From positions 275 to 64,274 of the forward strand of contig PKTK01000005.1 in the NCBI GenBank assembly GCA_002869165.1: a stretch of 64,000 bases of DNA, read 5' to 3'. The notes under the pieces are model-generated. The model ran no database searches and was not told the origin of the DNA. It worked only from the letters and a program-made list of their open reading frames with translations. Origin of the DNA: Candidatus Parcubacteria bacterium (GTDB lineage: Bacteria > Patescibacteria > ABY1 > BM507 > UBA12075). The stretch's first letter is position 1. Each line of letters begins with the position of its first letter. The position numbers were made by a program, and so were the translations under genes. Below, piece after piece: positions 34,109 to 43,028 of this stretch.

Positions 34109-34570
34109 ATGTATATAAATAAAAAATTTTTTAATACAATTAAACCTATTTTAAATCGATTAGAAGATAAAATTGGTAATGATTTTATTGTTTTTGGTTC
34201 CGCTCCTTTATACTTAATTGGAATTGTTGATTTTAATAAAAATATAAATGATTTGGATGTTGCAATAAAAGAAAAAAATAAAATACCAAAAGAAGCTAAT
34301 GAAGTTACTTTTCAAGGAGACCCAAATCAGAAACTTTATAAATTGAAAATTAATAACATTGAAGTAGATATAGGGACTTGTTGGCCAGGACAAGAAAACT
34401 ACTTTTATAAATTATTTAACAATCATATAGTGGTAGATGGTTTTAAGTTTGCGAATTTGGACGTGTGCGAGGAATGGAAAGAACGAATGGTTAAAAAATA
34501 CAACAGAGAAAAAGATAAAAAATATTTAATAAAAATTAAAAAATATAGAGCTAAACAAAAAGACGAGTAA
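34109..34570 (+). CDS. nucleotidyltransferase-fold protein
   Basis: 153 aa from the ATG at 34109; earlier in-frame ATGs would lie upstream of the -10 box. FIVFGSAPLYLIG and NDLDVAI match the GS...D.D signature of minimal nucleotidyltransferases, with a later acidic segment NIEVDIGTCW supplying the third carboxylate. Such proteins include toxin-antitoxin NTases and tRNA-modifying or antibiotic-modifying enzymes, but no partner gene is present. Its terminator (34557-34584) overlaps the stop. Function uncertain. Confidence 0.6.
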   Translation: MYINKKFFNTIKPILNRLEDKIGNDFIVFGSAPLYLIGIVDFNKNINDLDVAIKEKNKIPKEANEVTFQGDPNQKLYKLKINNIEVDIGTCWPGQENYFYKLFNNHIVVDGFKFANLDVCEEWKERMVKKYNREKDKKYLIKIKKYRAKQKDE

Positions 34571-34584
34571 TAACTCGTCTTTTT
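34557..34584. terminator. 12-bp perfect hairpin
   Basis: AAAAAGACGAGT pairs with ACTCGTCTTTTT around four bases. It overlaps the end of the nucleotidyltransferase gene and lies just before the tRNA-His 3' fragment. Confidence 0.75.
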
Positions 34585-34592
34585 GTAAACCG

Positions 34593-34614
34593 TGGGTGGC
34601 TAGAGGGAATCGAA
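34593..34614 (-). repeat. tRNA-His 3'-end fragment (22-bp direct repeat)
   Basis: Identical over 22 bp to 34781-34802, the 3' end of the intact tRNA-His from T-loop to discriminator. The sequence diverges immediately beyond the T-loop. It lies 188 bp from the parent and has its own flanking hairpin, resembling an attachment-site scar of a lost element. Confidence 0.7.
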
Positions 34615-34740
34615 GGCCTATCGGGTGTTTTTCAAACTCGAATACGCTAATTTGTTTTATTAATATTTTTTACTGTCAAGCCACTGTTTATTATTTATTA
34701 TTACCCCCACCACACAAAATTCATCATCCTTCAAACGACC

Positions 34741-34782
34741 CAAACATAAAAGACTCCAAAAAATTGGAGTCTTTTATGTTTG
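34741..34782. terminator. 19-bp perfect hairpin, tRNA-His terminator
   Basis: 34741-34759 pairs perfectly with 34764-34782. It abuts the discriminator base of tRNA-His and probably ends its leftward transcript. Confidence 0.75.
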
Positions 34783-34855
34783 GGTGGCTAGAGGGAATCG
34801 AACCCTCATCATCGGTACCACAAACCGATGTTCTAGCCGTTGAACTATAGCCACC
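34782..34855 (-). tRNA. tRNA-His (GTG)
   Basis: Cloverleaf on the minus strand: acceptor GGTGGCT/AGCCACC, anticodon stem TCGGT/ACCGA with loop TTGTGGT (anticodon GTG), T-loop TTCGATT, discriminator C73. The base before G1 is T, so the G-1 that bacteria normally encode is absent from the gene. CCA not encoded. Confidence 0.92.
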
Positions 34856-34938
34856 ATGTTTAATTTTTCAATCAAGAATTAAAAAATGGAAAATTGTATA
34901 TTCTTAATTCTTAATTGATAATTTTTAATTGAAAATAA

Positions 34939-34953
34939 TGCGCCCGGATCGAA
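34939..34953 (-). repeat. tRNA-Arg 3'-end fragment
   Basis: In minus orientation it reads TTCGAT-CCGGGCGCA, the T-loop and acceptor 3' strand of the neighbouring tRNA-Arg(TCT) with a 5-nt deletion. No full tRNA can be folded. It lies about 100 bp from the intact gene. Confidence 0.5.
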
Positions 34954-35037
34954 GAGGCGGAAGCCCCACTGCAGATTATTTCAATCTAATATCCAGACAA
35001 ACATAAATTTATACAGCAAAAGCTATACAAATTTCTG

Positions 35038-35109
35038 TGCGCCCGGAGAGAATCGAACTCCCATAGCCAGCTTAGAAGGCTGGTGTTCTATCCATTGAAC
35101 TACGGGCGC
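35038..35109 (-). tRNA. tRNA-Arg (TCT)
   Basis: Acceptor GCGCCCG/CGGGCGC, anticodon stem CCAGC/GCTGG with loop CTTCTAA (anticodon TCT), T-loop TTCGATT, discriminator A. CCA not encoded. Confidence 0.93.
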
Positions 35110-35308
35110 AAATGAAAAAGAAAAAGCCGTTTTGGTCGGCTATTCTTTAAATAATATACTAAAGAAACCAACAAAAGTCAATACCAATAATAAACTTGTA
35201 TTTTTTCGAAAAAAGTTGTTAAATATTCCTAGTAAAACAAATTTTCTTTATTCTCCTTCTTTCTTTTGCTATAATAATATTAATAACCAATACATTATTA
35301 ATAACAAT

Positions 35309-36235
35309 ATGACAAAAGACATTAAATCAGAAATTAGAAAAGCTTATTTACTAAACAAATACGTTATTATCACGCCTGGAAGAGCTAAAAGACCACGGGA
35401 TGTGAAAGAAGAAACTATTATCAAACGTAGCAGTGAATGTCCTTTTTGCCCTGAAAACATCAACGATGAAAATATTACCGACCAGATCAAGATTAATGGT
35501 AAATGGAGAGTTTTAAGTATAAAAAATATTTTTCCAGCCGTGACCTTAGATAATGACAAAGCCTATGGAACCCAGGAAGTAATCATTGAAAACCGAGATC
35601 ATTCCAAGGAAATGTCTGATTTAAACGAAAGACAAATTAAAAATGTACTTAAAATGTATGCTAAGCGCACCAAAGAAATTTCCAAAAATGAAAAAATTGA
35701 TTACGTGCTTTGTTTTAAAAATCAGGGCTCAAAAGCAGGTGCTTCAATAATTCACGCTCACTCACAGATTTTTGCCTCTCATATTTTACCACCCGATGTC
35801 CACGAAGAACTTGGTTTAGCTACTTCATACAAAATCGAAAAACACTCTTGTCCATATTGTGATATTATAAAAAAAGAAATGAATAGCCCAAGGAAAATTT
35901 GGGAAAACAAATTTGCCTGTGCAATCGCTCCTTATGCTTCTGAATACCATTATGAAGCTTGGATTTTTACTAAGCGCCACATTGATAATATAACAAACTG
36001 TAATGAACAGGAATTAGACTCACTTGCGGCAGCACTTAAAAAAATATTGGTTAAATTAAAAAAACTTGATTTATCATTTAATTTTTATATGCATCAAGTT
36101 ATATCTGATAAAAATCAACACTTTTATATAAAAATTCAACCAAGAGACTCTGTTTGTGCGGGTGTAGAACTAGGTTCAGGCCTGGTTATAAACTCAGTTC
36201 CTCCTGAAGTAGCTAGTGAATACTATAGAGAATAA
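35309..36235 (+). CDS. galT: galactose-1-phosphate uridylyltransferase-like (HIT superfamily)
   Basis: 308 aa from the ATG at 35309; the longer frame from 35132 begins next to the tRNA-Arg and its first 59 residues are not conserved-looking. Zinc ligands CPFC and CPYC, GSKAGASIIHAHSQIFAS (the catalytic His-x-His) and the final HFYIKIQPRD are GalT features. It transfers UMP between glucose-1-P and galactose-1-P, or serves as a related nucleotidyltransferase or phosphorylase. A TATAAT lies about 35 nt upstream. The PBP1A gene follows with only 1 bp between. Confidence 0.8.
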   Translation: MTKDIKSEIRKAYLLNKYVIITPGRAKRPRDVKEETIIKRSSECPFCPENINDENITDQIKINGKWRVLSIKNIFPAVTLDNDKAYGTQEVIIENRDHSKEMSDLNERQIKNVLKMYAKRTKEISKNEKIDYVLCFKNQGSKAGASIIHAHSQIFASHILPPDVHEELGLATSYKIEKHSCPYCDIIKKEMNSPRKIWENKFACAIAPYASEYHYEAWIFTKRHIDNITNCNEQELDSLAAALKKILVKLKKLDLSFNFYMHQVISDKNQHFYIKIQPRDSVCAGVELGSGLVINSVPPEVASEYYRE

Positions 36236-36236
36236 T

Positions 36237-39197
36237 ATGAAAAAACCAAAACCATTAAATTTATCCAATTTAAATCAAGGTTGGAGAGCAAATAAATTCA
36301 AAAGATCAAATATAATCAAGAATAGATTGCGGGCAAAAAAATCTATACGTTTTCGCAAACCCTCTGTTTATAAAAAAATTCCTTTTTTAAAATATTTTAC
36401 AAAAAAGAATGTTTTTATTTTTACAATTATTATAGGTTTTATTGGAATTATATCCATTTCCTCTTTAATACTTTGGTTATCCAGAGGTCTTCCTAGTCCT
36501 GATCAACTAATGATTAGAGAAATTGCACAAAGCACAAAAATATTTGATAGAACCGGTGAAGAATTACTTTACGAAATTCATGGCAACCAAAAAAGAACAT
36601 TAGTTAACTTAGATGATATTCCCAAATACGTCCAACAAGCAACTATTTCAATTGAAGATAAAAATTTCTATGAACACAAGGGATTTTCTCTTATAGCAAT
36701 AGCAAGAACTGGTATTACTAATATTTTATATGGAAGAAAAGCAGGTGCCTCCACACTTACACAACAGTTTATCAAAAACTCCGTTCTAACTTCAGAAAAA
36801 AAATATTCGAGAAAAATAAAAGAATTTATTTTAGCCTATAGATTAGAAAAACAATTTTCCAAGGATGAAATATTACAAATGTATTTAAACGAAATTCCTT
36901 ATGGTTCAACCTCTTATGGAGTTGAAGCAGCTAGTCAAAGATATTTTAATAAATCCGTTAAAGATATTAACCTAGCTGAAGCAGCTATACTCGCTGCCCT
37001 TCCTCAGGCTCCTAGTGCTTATTCACCATACGGATCAAATAGAGATATTTTAATTGGTAGACAACATTATATATTAGATCAAATGGCTGAACAGGGTTAT
37101 ATAACCAAAGAGGAAGCTCAAGCAGCAAAAGACTTTGAGCTTGTTTTTGAAAAACCCCAAGAAAACATCAAGGCGCCTCACTTTGTAATGTATATCAAAG
37201 AACAGTTAGCTGAAAAATATGGTGAAAAAATGATAGAACAAGGTGGTTTAAAAATATATACTACTATTGATTTATATAAGCAAGAAATAGCAGAGCAAGT
37301 TATTAAAGACCATATGGAATCAAATGAAGAAAATTATGACGCTACTAACGCAGCTCTAGTTTCAATTAATCCTAAAAATGGTCATATCTTGGCCATGGTA
37401 GGAAGTCGTGATTATTTTGATGAAGAGATTGATGGTCAAGTTAATGTTACCACTAGCTTAAGACAACCTGGCTCATCCATGAAACCACTTGTTTATGCTA
37501 CTAGTTTTTTAAAGGGCTACACCCCTGATACTATCCTTTATGATGTGGTAACCAACTTCTCAAACGACAAGGAGGAGCCATATGAACCCCATAACTACGA
37601 TTTAGCGGAAAATGGACCAGTAAGCATCCGAAAGGCGCTAGCGGGTTCTCTAAACATCCCAGCAGTTAAAGCAATCTATTTAGCTGGGGTAAATAATGTT
37701 TTAGATTTAGCTGAAGATATGAATTATACTACTCTAAAAGATAGAGATAGATATGGTCTTGCTTTAGTTTTAGGAGGAGCTGAAATAAAACTAGTTGAAC
37801 ACACCAATGCTTATTCAGCATTTGCAAGAGAGGGAAATATAAATGAACTTATTAGTATTTTAAAAATTGAAGATGCTGAAGGAAATATATTAGAAGAAGC
37901 AGAAGAAAAAGAATCAAAAGTAATGGATCCAAAAGCTGCTCGTATGATAAATGATGTTTTATCAGATAATAATGCTCGTGCCTATGCTTTTGGCACTCAA
38001 AACTACCTAAATTTAGGTTCTAGGCCAGTAGCAGCTAAAACTGGGACAACTAATGATTATCGAGATGCTTGGACTATTGGTTACACTCCTTCAATAGTTA
38101 CAGGTGTTTGGGTTGGTAATAATGATAATTCACCTATGAGAAGGGGTGCTGCTGGAGGTGTGGTAGCTGCTCCTATTTGGCATGATTATATGAAACAAAT
38201 TTTAGGTGATACACCAATAGAATATTTTAAAGAACCTGAAATTAAAAATAGTGACAAACCACTTCTAAACGGTGAAGCAGGAAGTATGGAGCTTATAAAA
38301 ATCGATAAAGCAACTGGTTTACTAGCAACAGAATTTACACCAGAATCTTTTATTGAAGAAAAGAATTTTTTACAACCTCATTCAATACTACATTATATTG
38401 ATATAAATGATCCATTGGGTGATATACCAGAAAATACTGAAAAAGATCCTCAATATAAACTTTGGGAAGAAGCAGTTATGAATTGGGCTCTTGAACAAGC
38501 TTCTAGTACAGAAACTGAAATAGTATTTGAAACTCCTCCAAGTGAATTTGATGATATTCATACGGAAGAAAATATTCCCAAATTAAAAATTATCTCGCCA
38601 AATAATAACCAAAGCCTTGAATTAATTGTTTTATCTATTAATATAGAAACAGATTCAAAAAGAGGAGTTGAAAGAGTTGAATATTATTTAAATAATTCAT
38701 TATTCTCTATAAATTACAATCCTCCTTTTTCACTAAATAAACGAGTTGATTTTCTTAATAACGGTTTTCATACAGTTAGAATTAAATCATGTGATGATGT
38801 AGATAATTGTATTGAAAAATCAATTAACTTTAATTTAAACTTAGAAAATAACAAAAAATCACTAACAAAGCCAAATATTTCCATTACTAATCCTTCCAAT
38901 GGTTTAGCAGTAATGGATTTTGATTTTCCATTAACTATTTCACTTGATGTAGAAAATCCTCAATTAGCTTCTGAAATAAATATTTACTTAATAAATGAAA
39001 GTTTAGAACAAACTATTATTAAAAGTATTGCCCCAATAGAAAAAGATAAAGTATCAACCACCTGGGAAGATATACCAAATAGTGGCACTTACCAATTTTT
39101 CGCTGAATTAATTTCTTGGGAAGGTGAAAAATTTAATACCGATAAAATAAGTATATCCATAAATAATACCAAAGAAGAAACAGAAGAAGATAATTAA
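36237..39197 (+). CDS. bifunctional penicillin-binding protein 1A (GT51 + transpeptidase)
   Basis: 986 aa from the ATG at 36237; an in-frame ATG at 36216 overlaps galT. A basic cytoplasmic tail is followed by one membrane segment (about 55-80), the GT51 domain with ISIEDKNFYEHKGF and AGASTLTQQFIKN (about 125-180), and the transpeptidase with PGSSMKPLVY (SxxK), a serine-containing second motif around SIRKALAGSLN, and AAKTGTTNDYRDAW (KTG). The C-terminus (about 770-980) contains two Ig-like beta domains. It polymerises and cross-links peptidoglycan. Confidence 0.93.
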   Translation: MKKPKPLNLSNLNQGWRANKFKRSNIIKNRLRAKKSIRFRKPSVYKKIPFLKYFTKKNVFIFTIIIGFIGIISISSLILWLSRGLPSPDQLMIREIAQSTKIFDRTGEELLYEIHGNQKRTLVNLDDIPKYVQQATISIEDKNFYEHKGFSLIAIARTGITNILYGRKAGASTLTQQFIKNSVLTSEKKYSRKIKEFILAYRLEKQFSKDEILQMYLNEIPYGSTSYGVEAASQRYFNKSVKDINLAEAAILAALPQAPSAYSPYGSNRDILIGRQHYILDQMAEQGYITKEEAQAAKDFELVFEKPQENIKAPHFVMYIKEQLAEKYGEKMIEQGGLKIYTTIDLYKQEIAEQVIKDHMESNEENYDATNAALVSINPKNGHILAMVGSRDYFDEEIDGQVNVTTSLRQPGSSMKPLVYATSFLKGYTPDTILYDVVTNFSNDKEEPYEPHNYDLAENGPVSIRKALAGSLNIPAVKAIYLAGVNNVLDLAEDMNYTTLKDRDRYGLALVLGGAEIKLVEHTNAYSAFAREGNINELISILKIEDAEGNILEEAEEKESKVMDPKAARMINDVLSDNNARAYAFGTQNYLNLGSRPVAAKTGTTNDYRDAWTIGYTPSIVTGVWVGNNDNSPMRRGAAGGVVAAPIWHDYMKQILGDTPIEYFKEPEIKNSDKPLLNGEAGSMELIKIDKATGLLATEFTPESFIEEKNFLQPHSILHYIDINDPLGDIPENTEKDPQYKLWEEAVMNWALEQASSTETEIVFETPPSEFDDIHTEENIPKLKIISPNNNQSLELIVLSINIETDSKRGVERVEYYLNNSLFSINYNPPFSLNKRVDFLNNGFHTVRIKSCDDVDNCIEKSINFNLNLENNKKSLTKPNISITNPSNGLAVMDFDFPLTISLDVENPQLASEINIYLINESLEQTIIKSIAPIEKDKVSTTWEDIPNSGTYQFFAELISWEGEKFNTDKISISINNTKEETEEDN

Positions 39198-39217
39198 AAG
39201 GAAGAATAATAACTACA

Positions 39218-39253
39218 AAAATAAAAAACTACCATAAATAAAGGTAGTTTTTT
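39218..39253. terminator. bidirectional terminator
   Basis: AAAAAACTACC/GGTAGTTTTTT hairpin between the convergent PBP1A and dnaN genes. Confidence 0.75.
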
Positions 39254-39267
39254 ATATCTTTAAAATA

Positions 39268-40395
39268 TTATTGTTTAATCGGCATTATAATATAAATATA
39301 ATCATCTCCATTATCTGCTTTTAAAACACAAGGGGTATTTAAATCTATAATTTTTAAAATAATATTTTCCGTATTAATACTATTAACTCCTTCAAGTAAG
39401 TATATATAATTTAAAACTATTCCATTATCACTGCCTGTAATTTTTGATTCTATTTCTGTTTTATTTTCTCCAGTTATACCAGATGAAGATGATATTAAAG
39501 TTATATTTTTATCTATTGTAAAATCTAAATTAATATCATTTACACCTGTTTTTGAAAATATTGAAGCTGCTTTTATTGCTCTAATAAATTCATTTCTATT
39601 TATCATTATTTCTGTTTTAGAGTCTTTGGGAATAATTTGTTTATAGTCTGGATATTGTCCTTCTATAACCCGAGAAACAACTTCAATCTTATCTATAGAA
39701 AACATTATTTGGTTATCACTTAAATAAAATTCAATTTCTGATTCTCTTTCATCTAATTCCTCAATTTTAACATTTGATAAAACTCTTAATACTTCTTGGA
39801 GTGTTTTAACAGGAATTATAACCTTGGATTCCATTTTTGTATTTGATTCTATTTTAATTTGTTTCTCTGCTAATCTATACGAATCTGTAGCAGCTATAGT
39901 TAAATTGTCTTTATCAAATACAAACAAAACACCAGATAATTCCATTCTTGTTTCTGAATTTGAAACAGCAAATATTGTTTTACTAAGTGCTTTTTTAAAA
40001 TCATTAATTTTTGTTTTAAAATATGTTTCTTTGTTAATTTGGGGTATTAAAGGAAAATCATCAGCCTTCTCTCCTTTTATTACAGTTTTGTAATTATCAC
40101 TCTCTACAACTAATTCTTCTTTTTTGAGTTCAATATTTACTTTTTTATTTGCAAGTAATGAAATATAATCGGAAATAATTTTTGAATTTACTGTAAAATT
40201 TCCCTCTTTTTCAATTTTCCCTCGAATAAAACAAGTAATACCAATTTCTAAATTAGTAGATATTAATTTAATTCCTTCTGAGTCAGCGTTAATTAATATA
40301 TTATTTAAAATTGGAAGGTTAACATTTTTACCTGCTATATGAGAAACAAGAGATAAACCATTTTTTAAATTTTCTTGCAGTGTGGAAATTTTCAT
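39268..40395 (-). CDS. dnaN: DNA polymerase III sliding clamp (beta subunit)
   Basis: 375 aa, the normal length for the three-domain clamp. Recognisable segments are NLPILNNILI, LSGVLFVF, DSYRLAEKQI, PVKTLQEVLRVL and the C-terminal IIMPIKQ. It encircles DNA and tethers the polymerase. It lies 270 bp downstream of dnaA on the same strand, the common origin-region order. Confidence 0.95.
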   Translation of the reverse strand: MKISTLQENLKNGLSLVSHIAGKNVNLPILNNILINADSEGIKLISTNLEIGITCFIRGKIEKEGNFTVNSKIISDYISLLANKKVNIELKKEELVVESDNYKTVIKGEKADDFPLIPQINKETYFKTKINDFKKALSKTIFAVSNSETRMELSGVLFVFDKDNLTIAATDSYRLAEKQIKIESNTKMESKVIIPVKTLQEVLRVLSNVKIEELDERESEIEFYLSDNQIMFSIDKIEVVSRVIEGQYPDYKQIIPKDSKTEIMINRNEFIRAIKAASIFSKTGVNDINLDFTIDKNITLISSSSGITGENKTEIESKITGSDNGIVLNYIYLLEGVNSINTENIILKIIDLNTPCVLKADNGDDYIYIIMPIKQ

Positions 40396-40665
40396 ATTGA
40401 ATTATTTCTTTCTTATATTTATATATAATAAGTAATAGTAATAATAAGGGGTGTGATTAAGATTTCATTAAACTTTAATGTTTACTAATATTAGAATGAA
40501 TTTTGGGTTTTTTGCCTGTGATTATCTTGTTGAATTTTTGTTTTTATTACTTGCGTAAAATGTGCTTAAGTAATTTAAATGATAAGTTATTAACTTTTCA
40601 TTAAATTTCCTCACAGCTCTATTAACATGACAAATAACAACTTATCAATAGTCTCTTATGTGTAA
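40396..40665 (-). other. dnaA-dnaN intergenic region
   Basis: 270 bp, AT-rich, with stretches such as CTTATCAATA and TGATAAGTTATTAAC but no clear DnaA-box cluster. It probably holds the dnaN promoter. Confidence 0.35.
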
Positions 40666-42042
40666 TTAATTGAAGCTAGAATATAATGATTGTTTAATTG
40701 ATTCAATATCTTGTTTAATTTTTTCGTCTTTTTCAAGTTCTTTAGTTATTTTATTATATGCATGCATTGCAGTTGTGTGATCTCTACCGCCTAATTCTTG
40801 CCCAATAGTAGGATAAGAAAAATTAATCTCTTCTCTAAGTAAAAACATAGTAATTTGTCTTGGATAAACTAATTCTTTTTTTCTACTTTTACCGATTAAG
40901 TCTTTATTTTCAATATCAAAATATTGAGAAATTACTTCTAAAATATTTTTTGCTGTAATTGATTTTGATTTATTACTATTTATAATTGAGCTTAGAGTGT
41001 TTTTAGTGCTCTCAATGGTAGGTTTAGAGTTATTAAACTCATGAAAGGCAATAAGACGATTTAAAGCGCCCTCTAGCTCTCTAATGTTGTTCTGAACATT
41101 GTTAGCAATATAGTAAAGTATTTCTCCTTCCAACATATAATTCTTTTCTCGACACTTTGATTCTAGAATTGCAACCCTGGTTTCAATATCAGGTTGAGTA
41201 ATATCAGCAATCATCCCCCATTCAAAGCGTGAGAGTAGTCTTTTTTCAAGAGCAGGAATAGATCTAGGAGGTCTATCGGATGTTAGTACAATTTGTTTAT
41301 CTGATTGATGAAGTTCGTTAAAAGTATGGAAGAATTCTTCTTGAGTACCATCCTTACCTCCCATAAATTGAATATCATCTATTAAAAGAAGGTCAACATT
41401 TCTATATTTATCTTTAAAATTCTTTGCTTGACCTGATTTAACAGAGTGAATATAGTCATTGGTAAATTTTTCACAAGTAACATACATCACATTTTCGGTT
41501 TTTTTAGATACCATATGTCCAATGGCTTGCAAAATATGTGTTTTTCCAAGACCCACTCCTCCATAAATAAATAATGGGTTATAAGCTTTACCGGGATTTG
41601 CTGAAACCGCTTGACAGGCAGCGTGAGCTAATTCATTTCCTTTTCCTACAATAAAATTATCAAAAATATATTTTAAATTTAAACCAAACCTATTAACTGG
41701 AGTTGAAGGGAGAGTGGCTGGTGTTTCCTGGATACTATCAACTTGCTTTTGCGCAGTTGATTTATTAAATAAATTTGCGCTAGGATCAGCTTTTTTAGTT
41801 TCTACTTTATAAAATATTTCAGAAATTTTTTGATTTGCAATATTTTCCAGGGCTTCTGAAATAATACTGTGGTATTTTTTTTCTAACCAAGCTTTTGTGA
41901 AAGTGTTGGGAACACAAATAACAATTTTATCATCTTCAAACGAAGAGATAAAAGTGTTTTTAAACCAAGTGGTAAAGTTAGCGCGACTTAGATTGAGTTC
42001 TATTTCACCAAGAACAGATTGCCATAGTTGCTCATTATTCAT
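40666..42042 (-). CDS. dnaA: chromosomal replication initiator DnaA
   Basis: 458 aa. Domain I (1-85) with SRANFTTWFKNT, a linker, AAA+ domain III with Walker A GGVGLGKTH (near 162) and Walker B LLLIDDIQFMGG, and the C-terminal DNA-binding domain IV ending in the signature GGRDHTTAMHA. It binds DnaA boxes and opens the origin. It is divergent from rpmH, with a long AT-rich region between. Confidence 0.97.
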   Translation of the reverse strand: MNNEQLWQSVLGEIELNLSRANFTTWFKNTFISSFEDDKIVICVPNTFTKAWLEKKYHSIISEALENIANQKISEIFYKVETKKADPSANLFNKSTAQKQVDSIQETPATLPSTPVNRFGLNLKYIFDNFIVGKGNELAHAACQAVSANPGKAYNPLFIYGGVGLGKTHILQAIGHMVSKKTENVMYVTCEKFTNDYIHSVKSGQAKNFKDKYRNVDLLLIDDIQFMGGKDGTQEEFFHTFNELHQSDKQIVLTSDRPPRSIPALEKRLLSRFEWGMIADITQPDIETRVAILESKCREKNYMLEGEILYYIANNVQNNIRELEGALNRLIAFHEFNNSKPTIESTKNTLSSIINSNKSKSITAKNILEVISQYFDIENKDLIGKSRKKELVYPRQITMFLLREEINFSYPTIGQELGGRDHTTAMHAYNKITKELEKDEKIKQDIESIKQSLYSSFN

Positions 42043-42060
42043 AATTTGGAAATTAAAATA

Positions 42061-42114
42061 TGAATATATTATTTTTGTTTACAAGACGGGTAAAAAACAA
42101 AAATAATATATTCA
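42061..42114 (-). promoter_or_regulatory. 20-bp perfect inverted repeat in the dnaA leader
   Basis: 42061-42080 and 42095-42114 are perfect complements with a 14-nt loop. It starts 18 bp upstream of the dnaA start codon and would be the dominant structure of the dnaA mRNA leader; the loop carries a GACGGG motif. It could control translation or act as part of the origin region. Confidence 0.7.
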
Positions 42115-42507
42115 TCTTTGGTTTATTTTTAATAAGAGTTCGTTTTTTGTTTTGATTATTTGATTATATCAAGTTATAGATTAAAACAAAAGACTGTTAT
42201 TTGTTTATAACATGTGAATAAAAAGTGTACAAGTTGATTTGTCAATTTTCTTCACATATCACACAGCATATATCACATAATATTTTTGTTTTTGTTTTTT
42301 TGTGGATCAATTTCAAAAAACAAAATAAATTTATTTTTTGATATTTGTTGTGTTATATGTGTTGTGTTAGAATGTTGACTTTTTACTTATAAAGTGTTAA
42401 TTTTATTTCATAAATAATAATAAAATTTCACTAAAAACAAAAAACAACAGTAAGTTGCTTTATTTTTTTTGAAAAAGATGTAATGTTAGTGAAAATATAG
42501 CAAATAT
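42115..42507. other. candidate origin of replication (oriC)
   Basis: An AT-rich, gene-free segment between divergent dnaA and rpmH, the classical bacterial origin location, where gene orientation also switches. It has one perfect DnaA box match in reverse (TGTGAATAA, 42213-42221), a weaker one (TGTGGATCA, 42301-42309), several CACATATCACA-like words and long A/T tracts suitable for unwinding. TGTGTTATGTG-type repeat sequence lies at both sides. Confidence 0.6.
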
Positions 42508-42645
42508 ATGCCAAAAAGAACTTTTCAGCCAAACACCAGAAAGGCTAAGAAAAAACATGGATTTCGTGCTAGAATGTTAAAAAAAGCAGGGAGAAAGACA
42601 TTAAAAAGAAGAAGAGATAGAAAAAGAGCTTTACTTAGCAAATAA
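42508..42645 (+). CDS. rpmH: 50S ribosomal protein L34
   Basis: 45 aa, highly basic: MPKRTFQPNTRKAKK, then HGFRARMLKKAGRKTL and a Lys/Arg-rich end. Standard L34 length and sequence. First gene of the rpmH-rnpA-yidD-yidC run to the right of the origin. Confidence 0.95.
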   Translation: MPKRTFQPNTRKAKKKHGFRARMLKKAGRKTLKRRRDRKRALLSK

Positions 42646-42686
42646 TTTGTTTATTTAGCTAATTTTAGATATTTAAATAATTTCAA

Positions 42687-43028
42687 ATGTTTAAAAAAAC
42701 TGCTAGATTAAGAAAAAAAAAGGACATAGAAGCTGTTTTTAAGTCTAAAATTAGTAAATATAATAAATTTTTTGGTTTAAAGGCTAAAGAAAATAATTTA
42801 AACTATTCTCGTTTTACTGTTGTGGTTGGTACCAAGGTTTCCAAAAAAGCAGTTGTGCGAAATAGAATTAAAAGAAGAGTCAGATCCGTATTAAAAGAAG
42901 AATATAAAAGTTTAGAAAGAAATGTAGATTTGCTAATATTAGCATTAAATCAAGCTGAAAACATAGACATGAAGGAAACTAGAAATTCTGTTAAAAATCT
43001 TTTAAAAACAGCAAAATTATTAAAATGA
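42687..43028 (+). CDS. rnpA: ribonuclease P protein component
   Basis: 113 aa, basic. The RNR signature is visible in KKAVVRNRIKRRVRSV. It supports the catalytic RNA in trimming tRNA 5' leaders. It overlaps yidD by 4 bp. Confidence 0.93.
   Translation: MFKKTARLRKKKDIEAVFKSKISKYNKFFGLKAKENNLNYSRFTVVVGTKVSKKAVVRNRIKRRVRSVLKEEYKSLERNVDLLILALNQAENIDMKETRNSVKNLLKTAKLLK

Noticed and set aside
35132..35308. Long N-terminal extension of GalT
   Set aside because: Begins beside tRNA-Arg, composition is non-protein-like, and a -10 box lies just before the inner ATG.
42255..42370. TGTGTTATGTG words near the origin as a DnaA-box cluster
   Set aside because: They match the dispersed repeat seen at 4850-4945 and 5653-5687 rather than the DnaA box consensus.
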